This document shows, one piece after another, positions 1-7,507 of a stretch of DNA of 22,128 nucleotides. Numbering within the stretch: the stretch's first letter is position 1; each line of letters opens with the position of its first letter. The DNA is from Paracoccaceae bacterium. GTDB lineage: Bacteria; Pseudomonadota; Alphaproteobacteria; Rhodobacterales; Rhodobacteraceae. The notes beneath the pieces are model-generated. The model was not told the origin of the DNA. It searched no databases and saw only the letters and a program-made list of their open reading frames with translations. The translations under genes were made by a program, and so were the position numbers. The DNA is taken from assembly GCA_030626365.1 (NCBI GenBank), contig DAOUPC010000005.1, positions 1 through 22,128 of the forward strand. Direction: 5' to 3'.

Positions 1-301
1 TGACGCTGCCTGCTGCCTTGGCGGTTGCTGGTGCGGCCTTTTCGGGCTGGCCCGTGGCACCGGCCCCTTCGGAAACGGTGGCAAGCAGGGCATTCACGCC
101 GACGGTTTCGCCTTCGGCGGCGACGATTTCGGCTATTGTGCCATTGGCGGGGCTGGGCACTTCGACGGTGACCTTGTCGGTTTCCAACTCGCACAGCATT
201 TCATCGACGGCGACGGTATCGCCGGGTTTCTTGAACCAGGTGGCAACCGTGGCTTCGGTGACGGATTCGCCAAGTGTGGGGACACGAATTTCGGTTGTCA
301 T
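1..301 (-). CDS. sucB: Dihydrolipoamide succinyltransferase (E2 of 2-oxoglutarate dehydrogenase), N-terminal part
   Basis: Encodes the first 100 residues of the E2 core of the 2-oxoglutarate dehydrogenase complex; the rest lies beyond the left edge. Seen: MTTEIRVPTLGESVTEATVA opens a biotinyl/lipoyl domain, and the lipoyl-lysine motif ETDKV places the modified lysine at residue 43. After about residue 78 the chain becomes Ala/Pro-rich, as in the flexible linker after the lipoyl domain. The family transfers succinyl groups from E1-bound thiamine diphosphate to CoA in the cytoplasm. The start ATG lies 3 bases beyond the sucA stop, with a GAAGGAT ribosome site inside the 3' end of sucA, so the two are co-translated and sucB is the distal gene of the suc operon. 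The catalytic domain is not visible. The motif GESVTEA and the position after sucA favour SucB over the pyruvate dehydrogenase E2. Confidence 0.95.
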   Translation of the reverse strand, partial: MTTEIRVPTLGESVTEATVATWFKKPGDTVAVDEMLCELETDKVTVEVPSPANGTIAEIVAAEGETVGVNALLATVSEGAGATGQPEKAAPATAKAAGSV

Positions 302-304
302 GGA

Positions 305-3271
305 TTACGATCCTTCGATGGTCAGCGCGTCGTTTATCAGCGCCGCTTGTTGGACTTTGTGTTGGCTGGCCAGACCCGTCGCGGGCGAGGCAGATGTGGC
401 ACGACCGGCATAGGACGGCCTTGGGTGTTTTGCGCCGATCCGGCCCAACACCCATTCAATATTGGGTTCGATAAAGTTCCAGGCCCCCTGGTTTTTGGGT
501 TCTTCCTGGCACCAGACGATTTCGGCCCCCTTGAAACGTCCCAGTTCCTTGACCATCGAAATGGCCGGGAACGGGTAAAACTGTTCAACCCGCATCAGGT
601 AAACGTCATTGATGCCACGGTTGTCGCGTTCCTCAAGCAGGTCGAAATAGACCTTGCCCGAGCACATAACCACCCGTTTGATTTTATCGTCGCTGAGCAG
701 TTCTGTGTCCGAGCAACCCTTTTGCGCGTCATCCCAAAGAACCCGGTGAAAGCTGGAACCGGTGGTGAAATCATCGGCTGCGCTGACGGCCAGTTTGTGA
801 CGCAACAGCGATTTGGGGGTCATCAGGATCAGCGGCTTGCGGAACGAACGGTGCATCTGGCGGCGTAGGATGTGGAAATAGTTGGCCGGTGTGGTGCAGT
901 TGGCGATAATCCAGTTGTCGTGACCGCACATTTGCAGGAACCGTTCAAGGCGGGCCGACGAATGTTCAGGCCCCTGGCCCTCAAATCCATGCGGCAAAAG
1001 CACGACAAGGCCCGACATGCGCAGCCACTTGCTTTCGCCGGAACTGATGAACTGGTCGAACATGATCTGCGCGCCATTGGCGAAATCGCCAAACTGTGCC
1101 TCCCACAGAACCAGCGCGTTGGGTTCGGCCAGGGTATAGCCGTATTCAAACCCCAGCACCGCGTATTCTGACAGCATCGAATCGATCACGTCATATTGCG
1201 CCTGACCCGCGCGGATATTGTTAAGCGGGAAATAGCGTTCTTCGGTGTCCTGGTTGATGATGCCCGAATGGCGCTGGCTGAACGTGCCGCGGGTGGCATC
1301 CTGACCGGACAGGCGGATCGGGTATCCTTCGCTAAGCAGTGAGCCAAACGCCAGTGCCTCGCCGGTGGCCCAGTCGAAACCGGCGCCATCCTCGAACATC
1401 TTGTGCTTGGCCTCGAGCAGTCGCCCCACCGTGCGGTGCATCGGAAACCCGTCTGGCACCTGCGACAGTGCGGCGCCCACCTCGGTAAAGGTTTCGGGTT
1501 TGATGGCGGTGTCGCCGCGTGCGTATTCCTCTTTTTTGCGGTTCATATGCGACCAGCGCCCATCCAGCCAGTCGGCCTTGTTGGGTTTATAGTTGCGCCC
1601 GGCCTCGAATTCTTCGTTCAGGTGGGCCTGAAATGCGGCCTTCATGTCTTCGATTTCGCCCTCGGGGATCAGACCATCCCGGATCAGACGTTCGGTATAA
1701 AGGCTGAGCGTGGTTTTGTGGGTTTTGATCTTTTTGTACATGATCGGGTTGGTGAACATGGGCTCGTCGCCCTCGTTATGGCCAAACCGGCGGTAGCAGA
1801 ATATGTCGATCACCACGTCTTTGTGGAACTTCTGGCGGAATTCGGTCGCCACCTTGGCGGCATGTACCACGGCCTCGGGGTCGTCACCGTTGACGTGAAA
1901 AATCGGGGCCTCGACCATCATGGCGATATCGGTGGGATAAGGCGAGGATCGTGAAAAATGCGGCGCGGTGGTGAAACCGATCTGGTTGTTCACCACGACG
2001 TGCATGGTGCCGCCGGTCTTGTGCCCGCGCAGGCCCGACAGACCGAAACATTCGGCCACAACGCCCTGTCCGGCAAATGCCGCGTCGCCGTGCAGCAGGA
2101 TTGGCAGAACTGTGGTGCGGTCCATATCCTTCAACTGGTCCTGCTTGGCGCGTGCCTTGCCCAGAACCACCGGGTTCACCGCCTCAAGGTGCGATGGGTT
2201 GGCGGTAAGGGACAGATGCACGTTGTTGCCATCAAAGTCCCGGTCCGACGACGCCCCCAGATGGTATTTCACATCGCCCGACCCATCCACGTCCTCGGGT
2301 TTGTAACTGCCGCCCTGGAATTCGTTGAATATCGCGCGATAGGGTTTCTGCATCACGTTGGCCAGAACCGACAGGCGGCCCCGGTGTGGCATGCCGATCA
2401 CGATGTCACGCACCCCAAGGGCACCGCCACGCTTGATGATCTGTTCCATTGCCGGGATCAGCGATTCGCCCCCATCAAGGCCAAACCGCTTGGTGCCCAT
2501 GTACTTTACGTGCAGGAACTTTTCGAACCCTTCGGCCTCGACCATCTTGTTCAGGATCGCCTTGCGCCCTTCGCGGGTGAACTGGATTTCCTTGCCGAAC
2601 CCTTCGATCCGTTCCTTTAGCCAACCGGCCTCTTCCGGGTTGGAAATATGCATGTATTGCAGCGCGAAAGTGCCGCAATAGGTGCGTTTGACGATCTCGA
2701 TGATCTGGCGCATCGAGGCCACCTGAAGCCCCAGCACGTTGTCGATAAAAATTGGCCGGTCCAGGTCTGTATCGGTGAACCCATAGGTCTTTGGTTCCAG
2801 TTCCGGGTGCAGGTTTGTCCCGCGCATGCCCAGCGGATCAAGGTCGGCCACAAGATGGCCCCGGATGCGATAGGCGCGGATGATCATCAACGCACGAATT
2901 GAATCCAGAACCGCGCGCTTGATCTCTTCCTGGGATACCTCGACACCAGTTTCGGCGGCCTTGGCAGCAATCTTTTTGCCTGCGGCGGCGGTTTCCTCGG
3001 CCGGGGCGGCGGGCCATTCGCCGGTCAGGGCGGCGGTCAGATCGTCATGCGGCACGGGTGGCCAGTCGGCGCGGGCCCAGGATGGGCCGGCGGCCTCGGC
3101 CTTTATGTCCGGTCCTGCATCCCCTAACTGCTTGAAAAATTCGGCCCAGGCCGCATCAACCGCACCGGGGTTGTTGGCATACTGGGCGTAAAGCTGTTCC
3201 AGATATTCGGCGTTGTGCCCCTGCATGAAGGAAGACGCGTGAAACTGGTCGTTGGGGGACTGGTCGGTCAT
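305..3271 (-). CDS. sucA: 2-oxoglutarate dehydrogenase E1 component
   Basis: A 988-residue thiamine-diphosphate-dependent E1 that decarboxylates 2-oxoglutarate and passes succinyl to the lipoyl group of SucB. Seen: an N-terminal segment with SSFMQGHNAEYLEQLYAQY typical of OGDH E1, an Ala-rich linker near residues 85-110, GMPHRGRL at 293-300, SLTANPSHLEAVNPVV at about 354-369, and the cofactor region HGDAAFAGQGV (394-404) with NNQIGF (429-433). Downstream come CYRRFGHNEGDEP and a transketolase-type pyrimidine-binding domain. Length matches alphaproteobacterial SucA. Start ATG is preceded by AAAGGTGAC. An 83-bp gap with a hairpin separates it from sucD upstream, and sucB follows within 3 bases. 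No frameshift or missing catalytic motif was seen. Confidence 0.98.
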   Translation of the reverse strand: MTDQSPNDQFHASSFMQGHNAEYLEQLYAQYANNPGAVDAAWAEFFKQLGDAGPDIKAEAAGPSWARADWPPVPHDDLTAALTGEWPAAPAEETAAAGKKIAAKAAETGVEVSQEEIKRAVLDSIRALMIIRAYRIRGHLVADLDPLGMRGTNLHPELEPKTYGFTDTDLDRPIFIDNVLGLQVASMRQIIEIVKRTYCGTFALQYMHISNPEEAGWLKERIEGFGKEIQFTREGRKAILNKMVEAEGFEKFLHVKYMGTKRFGLDGGESLIPAMEQIIKRGGALGVRDIVIGMPHRGRLSVLANVMQKPYRAIFNEFQGGSYKPEDVDGSGDVKYHLGASSDRDFDGNNVHLSLTANPSHLEAVNPVVLGKARAKQDQLKDMDRTTVLPILLHGDAAFAGQGVVAECFGLSGLRGHKTGGTMHVVVNNQIGFTTAPHFSRSSPYPTDIAMMVEAPIFHVNGDDPEAVVHAAKVATEFRQKFHKDVVIDIFCYRRFGHNEGDEPMFTNPIMYKKIKTHKTTLSLYTERLIRDGLIPEGEIEDMKAAFQAHLNEEFEAGRNYKPNKADWLDGRWSHMNRKKEEYARGDTAIKPETFTEVGAALSQVPDGFPMHRTVGRLLEAKHKMFEDGAGFDWATGEALAFGSLLSEGYPIRLSGQDATRGTFSQRHSGIINQDTEERYFPLNNIRAGQAQYDVIDSMLSEYAVLGFEYGYTLAEPNALVLWEAQFGDFANGAQIMFDQFISSGESKWLRMSGLVVLLPHGFEGQGPEHSSARLERFLQMCGHDNWIIANCTTPANYFHILRRQMHRSFRKPLILMTPKSLLRHKLAVSAADDFTTGSSFHRVLWDDAQKGCSDTELLSDDKIKRVVMCSGKVYFDLLEERDNRGINDVYLMRVEQFYPFPAISMVKELGRFKGAEIVWCQEEPKNQGAWNFIEPNIEWVLGRIGAKHPRPSYAGRATSASPATGLASQHKVQQAALINDALTIEGS

Positions 3272-3302
3272 GTTGTCACCTTTGTTGGAGTGGGGCCGTT
3301 TT

Positions 3303-3334
3303 CAGGCAGGGTGGATCGTTGCCCACCCCGCCTG
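3303..3334. repeat. Imperfect hairpin between sucD and sucA
   Basis: CAGGCAGGGTGG pairs with CCACCCCGCCTG (11 of 12 positions) around an 8-base loop. It lies in the 83-bp spacer between two genes of one operon and no T-run follows on the minus strand, so a full terminator is unlikely. It shares the GGGTGG/CCACCC core with the hairpin between sucC and sucD. It may be a REP-like element or an RNA processing or stability structure; that role is inferred. Confidence 0.55.
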
Positions 3335-3354
3335 TGCCGAAAATGACAGAGGTG

Positions 3355-4236
3355 TCAGCCAATCGCCTCAAGCACCGCATCGCCCAGCCCTGCGGGGCTT
3401 TCGGCGACGATGATGCCGGCGCTGCGCATGGCCTCGATCTTGTCCTCGGCACCGCCCTTGCCACCGGCAACAATCGCGCCCGCGTGGCCCATACGCCGAC
3501 CCGGAGGGGCCGTGCGCCCGGCGATGAAACCTGCGACCGGCTTCCAGCGGCCCTTTTTCTTTTCATCGGCCAGAAACTGCGCCGCTTCTTCTTCGGCAGA
3601 GCCACCGATTTCACCGATCATGATGATGCTTTGGGTCTGATCGTCGGCCAGGAACATTTCCAGCACGTCGATATGTTCGGTGCCCTTGATCGGATCACCG
3701 CCAATGCCCACGGCAGTTGACTGGCCCAGACCGTTGTCGGTGGTTTGTTTCACCGCCTCATAGGTCAGTGTGCCTGATCGTGACAGCACGCCGCATGATC
3801 CTGCCTTGTGGATATGGCCGGGCATGATGCCGATCTTGCAGGCACCGGGGGTGATGATACCGGGGCAGTTGGGGCCGATCAGGCGTGACGCGGACCCGTC
3901 CAGCGCGCGTTTCACCCGCATCATGTCCAGCACCGGGATGCCTTCGGTGATGCAGCAGATCAGTTCGATCCTGGCATCGATTGCCTCAAGAATACTGTCG
4001 GCGGCAAAGGGGGGTGGCACATAGATCACCGTGGCATTGGCCTGGGTTTTCGCCATTGCCTCGTGGACCGAATTAAAGACCGGCAGGTCCAGATGGGTCA
4101 TGCCACCCTTGCCGGGGGTCACGCCGCCGACCATTTTCGTGCCATAGGCGATGGCCTGTTCAGTGTGGAATGTCCCCTGCGAGCCGGTCAGGCCCTGACA
4201 GATGACTTTGGTATTCTCATTGATGAGGACTGCCAT
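3355..4236 (-). CDS. sucD: Succinyl-CoA synthetase (ADP-forming) alpha subunit
   Basis: A 293-residue alpha subunit that, with SucC, interconverts succinyl-CoA with succinate while making a nucleoside triphosphate. Seen: Rossmann CoA-binding segment GLTGSQGTFH (16-25), CITEGIPVLDMMRVK (95-109), GPNCPGIITPG (121-131), and the active-site region GRRMGHAGAI with the phosphorylated histidine at 251. Length is normal for the family. The start is set by AAGGAG eight bases upstream of the ATG. It lies 59 bp downstream of sucC and 83 bp upstream of sucA in the same direction, so it is the second gene of sucCDAB. Both flanking spacers carry GGTGG/CCACC hairpins. Confidence 0.98.
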   Translation of the reverse strand: MAVLINENTKVICQGLTGSQGTFHTEQAIAYGTKMVGGVTPGKGGMTHLDLPVFNSVHEAMAKTQANATVIYVPPPFAADSILEAIDARIELICCITEGIPVLDMMRVKRALDGSASRLIGPNCPGIITPGACKIGIMPGHIHKAGSCGVLSRSGTLTYEAVKQTTDNGLGQSTAVGIGGDPIKGTEHIDVLEMFLADDQTQSIIMIGEIGGSAEEEAAQFLADEKKKGRWKPVAGFIAGRTAPPGRRMGHAGAIVAGGKGGAEDKIEAMRSAGIIVAESPAGLGDAVLEAIG

Positions 4237-4271
4237 TTCGGCGTTCTCCTTAAATTCTGTTCATAGGGAAA

Positions 4272-4289
4272 GGTGGGTTGGCACCCACC
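4272..4289. repeat. Perfect hairpin between sucC and sucD
   Basis: GGTGGGT and ACCCACC form a perfect 7-bp stem with a 4-base TGGC loop. TAGGG on the left and CCTA on the right flank it, as if the palindrome had once been longer (TAGGGTGGGT...ACCCACCCTA) with AAA inserted in the left arm. It sits in the 59-bp spacer between sucC and sucD and resembles the hairpin between sucD and sucA. Palindromes of this kind are, to my knowledge, common between genes in Rhodobacteraceae; a transcript-stability or partial-termination role is inferred only. Confidence 0.6.
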
Positions 4290-4295
4290 CTACGA

Positions 4296-5489
4296 TTAAC
4301 CTTTTACGGCGTTGACGATCTTTTGCGCACCATCCTTAAGGTCATCAGCGGCAATCACGTCCACGTCCGAGTTGTTGATGATGGCTTTGCCTTCGTCCAC
4401 GTTTGTGCCCTCAAGGCGCACCACCAGTGGCACCTTCAGGCCCACCTCTTTTACCGCGGCGACGACGCCCTCGGCGATCACATCGCAGCGCATGATGCCG
4501 CCAAAGATGTTGACCAGGATGCCTTTGACCTTGGGGTCCGAGGTGATGATCTTGAACGCCTCGGTGACCTTTTCCTTGGTCGCGCCGCCGCCCACATCCA
4601 GAAAGTTGGCCGGTTCAGAGCCATACAGCTTGATGATGTCCATCGTTGCCATCGCAAGGCCAGCACCGTTGACCATACAGCCAATTTCACCGTCAAGCGT
4701 GATATAGTTCAGGTCGTATTTGGCCGCCTCAAGTTCTTTCGGGTCTTCTTCTGTCTCGTCGCGCAGCTCGGAAATATCGGCGTGGCGGTACATGGCGTTG
4801 TCGTCAAAGGCGATCTTGGCATCCAGCACCTTGAGGTCGCCAGTGTCGGTGACGATCAGCGGGTTGATCTCAAGCATCTCCATGTCTTTTTCCAGGAATG
4901 CCTTGTACAGCAGCCCCATCAGCGCGACGCATTGTTTGACCTGCTTGCCGGAAAGGCCCAGCGCAAAGGCGACGCGCCGTCCATGGAACGGCTGATAGCC
5001 GGTCGCGGGATCAACGCTAAATGACAGGATTTTTTCGGGGGTGCTGGCGGCCACTTCTTCGATGTCCATGCCGCCCTCGGTCGAGCAGACAAAACTGATG
5101 CGGCTGGTCTGGCGATCCACCAGCAGGGCCAGGTACATTTCGGTCTCGATCCCGGCACCGTCTTCGATATAGATGCGGTTGACCTGTTTGCCGGCCGGGC
5201 CGGTCTGGTGCGTGACCAATGTGCGGCCCAGCATTTTCTTGGCCTCATCTGCGGCCTCTTCGACCGATTTGGTCAGGCGCACACCGCCCTTTTCGCCGGC
5301 GTCTGCTTCTTTAAAGCTGCCTTTGCCGCGTCCACCTGCGTGGATCTGCGCCTTGACCACCCAAAGGGGGCCGTCCATTTCGCCTGCTGCGGTTTTGGCG
5401 TCTTCTGCCCTGAGAACAACGCGACCGTCTGAAACGGGTGCGCCATAGCTGCGCAAAAGCGCCTTGGCCTGATATTCGTGGATGTTCAT
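4296..5489 (-). CDS. sucC: Succinyl-CoA synthetase (ADP-forming) beta subunit
   Basis: A 397-residue beta subunit that binds the nucleotide and succinate in succinyl-CoA synthetase. Seen: an N-terminal ATP-grasp domain starting MNIHEYQAKALLRSYG, KAQIHAGGRGKG at 46-57, NGAGLAMATMD at about 274-284, and the C-terminal CoA-ligase domain with FLDVGGGA and IFGGIMRCD (about 329-337). Length is typical. It is the first gene of the suc operon. The ribosome site is weak (GGGACAGC), but the start matches the universal MNIHEYQ opening. A paired palindromic operator candidate begins 110 bases upstream of the ATG. mdh lies further upstream on the same strand but is closed by a terminator, so suc very likely has its own promoter. 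Confidence 0.98.
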   Translation of the reverse strand: MNIHEYQAKALLRSYGAPVSDGRVVLRAEDAKTAAGEMDGPLWVVKAQIHAGGRGKGSFKEADAGEKGGVRLTKSVEEAADEAKKMLGRTLVTHQTGPAGKQVNRIYIEDGAGIETEMYLALLVDRQTSRISFVCSTEGGMDIEEVAASTPEKILSFSVDPATGYQPFHGRRVAFALGLSGKQVKQCVALMGLLYKAFLEKDMEMLEINPLIVTDTGDLKVLDAKIAFDDNAMYRHADISELRDETEEDPKELEAAKYDLNYITLDGEIGCMVNGAGLAMATMDIIKLYGSEPANFLDVGGGATKEKVTEAFKIITSDPKVKGILVNIFGGIMRCDVIAEGVVAAVKEVGLKVPLVVRLEGTNVDEGKAIINNSDVDVIAADDLKDGAQKIVNAVKG

Positions 5490-5597
5490 GAAAAGCTGTC
5501 CCGTTAAGATACGATTGCCGGTGGGTATACCGACCCTTAGGCCATTAAGTTAAATGTTTATTCTACACAGTTCAGTGTTTATGCGAAAAAAGCGACA

Positions 5598-5632
5598 TTT
5601 GTGATCACACTATTTTAACGTGTGATCACAAA
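5598..5632. promoter_or_regulatory. Paired TGTGATCACA operator upstream of sucCDAB
   Basis: Two perfect 10-bp palindromes TGTGATCACA (5600-5609 and 5621-5630), centres exactly 21 bp apart. They sit in a larger perfect inverted repeat whose 13-bp arms are TTTGTGATCACAC and GTGTGATCACAAA. The spacer is AT-rich. Two helical turns of spacing puts both sites on one DNA face, suggesting cooperative binding by two dimers. The same pair with the same spacing occurs before sdhC. In Rhodobacter sphaeroides the GntR-type AkgR and LacI-type CceR are reported to activate TCA-cycle genes; AkgR is my leading guess for the binder, but the motif assignment is inference. Confidence 0.75.
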
Positions 5633-5795
5633 ACTTATCCATAGGCCTGACCAATGGTCAAAGCCGGACCGCAAAAAGAATCATTTGGTGGGAATACTGG
5701 ACTATCCGGGTTTCCGGACGGTTTACGGCTTTGGGGAAACCAACTGGCAGGCCGTGATTGCCATCATTTTTATGCATTTCCCCGGATCATAGCGG

Positions 5796-5825
5796 ACCGG
5801 GGTCACAAAAACCGGGGTCACAAAA
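5796..5825. repeat. Perfect 15-bp tandem duplication
   Basis: ACCGGGGTCACAAAA is present twice, head to tail with no mismatch (5796-5810 and 5811-5825). The second copy runs into the A-run that forms the left foot of the mdh terminator. It is probably a recent slippage duplication. No function is apparent. Confidence 0.85.
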
Positions 5826-5851
5826 AAGGCCCGCAATGGTGCGGGCCTTTT
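5824..5851 (-). terminator. Intrinsic terminator of mdh
   Basis: A perfect 12-bp stem, AAAAGGCCCGCA with TGCGGGCCTTTT, around an ATGG loop. Read on the minus strand, the GC-rich stem is followed by a run of six T, the textbook form. It lies about 45 bases past the mdh stop. An A-run before and a T-run after on the plus strand make it potentially bidirectional. It separates mdh transcription from sucCDAB. Confidence 0.88.
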
Positions 5852-5865
5852 CGGATTTCATTCAA

Positions 5866-5901
5866 CCGGTAATCGGGCCGGTAATCGGGCCGGTGATCAG
5901 G
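5866..5901. repeat. 12-bp tandem repeat, three copies, at the mdh 3' end
   Basis: CCGGTAATCGGG occurs twice perfectly (5866-5877 and 5878-5889), followed by the variant CCGGTGATCAGG (5890-5901). The third unit overlaps the mdh stop codon and last codons, so the coding end of mdh may be the source copy of the expansion. The repeat lies between the stop and the terminator. Confidence 0.8.
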
Positions 5902-6859
5902 AAAGTGAGCCGTCGATTGCCTTGCAGGCATCCACCAGACCCTGAACCGCAGCAACCGAACTGTCGAACATCACCTGTTCGTCCTTGGTCATTTTGATGT
6001 CGATGACTTTTTCAATGCCACCCGCGCCAATCACAGTAGGAACGCCGACATACATGCCCTTAAGCCCCAGCGCGCCATCCACATAGGCCGCACAGGGAAG
6101 AACGCGTTTCTGGTCCTTCAGATATGCCTCGGCCATTTCGATGGCAGAGGTCGCTGGCGCATAGAACGCCGAGCCGGTTTTCAGAAGACCAACGATTTCA
6201 GCTCCGCCATCGCGGGTACGCTGAATGATGCCGTCCAGCTTTTCCTGCGTGGTCCAGCCCATTGCAACCAGATCAGGCAGCGGGATACCGGCGACGGTGG
6301 AATAACGTGACAGCGGCACCATGGTGTCGCCATGCCCGCCCAGAACAAAGGCGGTGACGTCCTTCATCGATACGCCGAATTCAACCGACAGGAAGTGGCG
6401 GAACCGGGCGCTGTCCAGGATGCCAGCCATGCCACAGACCTTTTCATGCGGCAGGCCGGAAAATTCGCGCAATGCCCAGACCATCGCGTCCAGCGGGTTG
6501 GTGATGCAGATAACGAATGCGTTGGGGGCGTGATCGCGGATGCCTTCGCCAACCGATTTCATGACCTTGAGGTTGATACCCAGCAGGTCATCGCGGCTCA
6601 TCCCTGGTTTGCGGGCGACACCGGCTGTCACGATGCACACATCCGCGCCGGCAATGTCGGCATAGGACTGGGTGCCGGACATGGTGGCGTCAAACCCTTC
6701 CGAGGGGCCTGCCTCGGCAATGTCGAGCGCCTTGCCCTCGGGGATTCCCTCGGCGATGTCGAAAAGGACAACGTCGCCCAGCTCTTTGATAGCAGCGAGA
6801 TGGGCGAGTGTGCCGCCGATCTGTCCTGCGCCGATCAGTGCAATTTTGGGTCTAGCCAT
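5897..6859 (-). CDS. mdh: Malate dehydrogenase (NAD-dependent, LDH-like type)
   Basis: A 320-residue cytoplasmic enzyme that oxidises malate to oxaloacetate with NAD. Seen: the nucleotide-binding loop GAGQIGGT (10-17), Asp34 in VLFDIAEG expected to select NAD, TAGVARKPGMSRDDLL with substrate-binding Arg83 and Arg89, NPLDAMVW with Asn121, LDSARFR with Asp149 and Arg152, and catalytic His176 in GGHGDTMVPL. This is the lactate-dehydrogenase-like MDH class usual in Alphaproteobacteria. Arg83 in the specificity loop indicates malate rather than lactate. The start is supported by GGAG ten bases upstream of the ATG. It lies upstream of sucCDAB on the same strand but ends in its own terminator. The TGTGATCACA pair found before suc and sdh is absent upstream of mdh. 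Confidence 0.98.
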   Translation of the reverse strand: MARPKIALIGAGQIGGTLAHLAAIKELGDVVLFDIAEGIPEGKALDIAEAGPSEGFDATMSGTQSYADIAGADVCIVTAGVARKPGMSRDDLLGINLKVMKSVGEGIRDHAPNAFVICITNPLDAMVWALREFSGLPHEKVCGMAGILDSARFRHFLSVEFGVSMKDVTAFVLGGHGDTMVPLSRYSTVAGIPLPDLVAMGWTTQEKLDGIIQRTRDGGAEIVGLLKTGSAFYAPATSAIEMAEAYLKDQKRVLPCAAYVDGALGLKGMYVGVPTVIGAGGIEKVIDIKMTKDEQVMFDSSVAAVQGLVDACKAIDGSLS

Positions 6860-7189
6860 TGGATATGTCTCCGGTCCGGTGAATTTGCGGGTTGCCTAGT
6901 GCCAAATGTGGCGCCGCGCAAGTGTTCTGCACTGCGGCACAGCCACACGTGGATCGTGCGTGCCAAACGCACCATGCCTTAAAGTCTTTGAAAAGTAATG
7001 AATATTTTGATTTATGGCGTCTGCGCCGGAATGGCGCGTTTTTCTTTGCGGTTGTTCCCACAGGCCCGTTTGCAAGGGCACGTTGGGTGCGCGTCCGGAT
7101 ATTTACCACGATTCTGATGCCGAAAACCAAACCAGCCGCACCAGATTCCTGGCGCGGCTGGTCTGTCTGTCTGCTTGTTTGCGGTGGCC
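6860..7189. other. 330-bp gap upstream of mdh
   Basis: This gap must hold the mdh promoter on the minus strand and, at its right end, the hairpin terminator of the small secreted protein gene. An AT-rich patch lies around 6985-7015. No -35/-10 pair stood out, and short open frames here have no recognisable content. No RNA gene was recognised. Confidence 0.5.
7131..7162 (-). terminator. Hairpin terminator of the small secreted protein gene
   Basis: ACCAGCCGC pairs with GCGGCTGGT (9 bp), then after one mismatch CCAG pairs with CTGG around a 4-base loop. On the minus strand the stem is followed by TTGGTTTTC, an interrupted T-rich tail. It lies 27 bases past the stop of the 105-residue protein gene, so it most likely ends that transcript. 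Confidence 0.65.
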
Positions 7190-7507
7190 TCAGGCGTCGT
7201 TGCCTTGTGCTGGCAATGCCTCGGCCAGTGCCTCGAACGACTGGCCTGATGCCACAAGGCACGTCTGGCCATCGGGCGTTGTAACGGTAATCGTCCAGGT
7301 CCCCGTTTCGGGCGAGGCGAATATCTCGACCACGGCATTGTTGGTTCCCAGCCCGATGCTTTGCCGGGTTTCGCCGTATTTGTCTGCCAATTGCTCCAGC
7401 ACCATCTGGCGTGGGGCGCAGTTGCGGGTGCCTTCGGCCGCGACATGGCTTGCGGCCAGCACCATCACGCCCAGTATCATGGTCATTTTGAACATGGTAT
7501 TCATCAT
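7190..7507 (-). CDS. Small predicted secreted protein with two cysteines
   Basis: A 105-residue protein of unknown function. Seen: a hydrophobic N-terminus (about residues 6-20) ending HVAAEG, a good signal peptidase I site with likely cleavage after Ala24, so a periplasmic location is inferred. The mature part contains CAPRQMVLEQLADKYGETRQ and then WTITVTTPDGQTCLVASGQSFE. The only cysteines in it are Cys30 and Cys83, which could form a disulfide. I believe similar short proteins occur in other Rhodobacteraceae, but I cannot name a family. Start could be Met1, Met2 or Met5; AAAGGG lies just upstream of the first ATG. It is a single-gene unit with a hairpin behind it and a 346-bp gap before the divergent mcl2 operon. 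Confidence 0.75.
   Translation of the reverse strand: MMNTMFKMTMILGVMVLAASHVAAEGTRNCAPRQMVLEQLADKYGETRQSIGLGTNNAVVEIFASPETGTWTITVTTPDGQTCLVASGQSFEALAEALPAQGNDA

Larger units (their letters stand above)
5490..5896. other. 407-bp regulatory gap between mdh and sucC
   Basis: No convincing gene was found; a 72-codon open frame on the plus strand (5654-5872) ends in repeats and the terminator and looks spurious. From the mdh side toward sucC the gap holds a three-copy 12-bp tandem repeat, a strong hairpin terminator, a 15-bp tandem duplication, an odd-centred palindrome TGACCA-A-TGGTCA (5648-5660), the paired TGTGATCACA sites, and then an AT-rich leader before sucC. TAGAAT on the minus strand in the leader could be a -10 element, but no good -35 pairs with it, so no promoter is called. 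Confidence 0.6.

Noticed and set aside
1403..1954. Long open frames on the plus strand opposite sucA
   Set aside because: They mirror the codon structure of the strongly supported sucA gene, have no recognisable domains and no ribosome sites.
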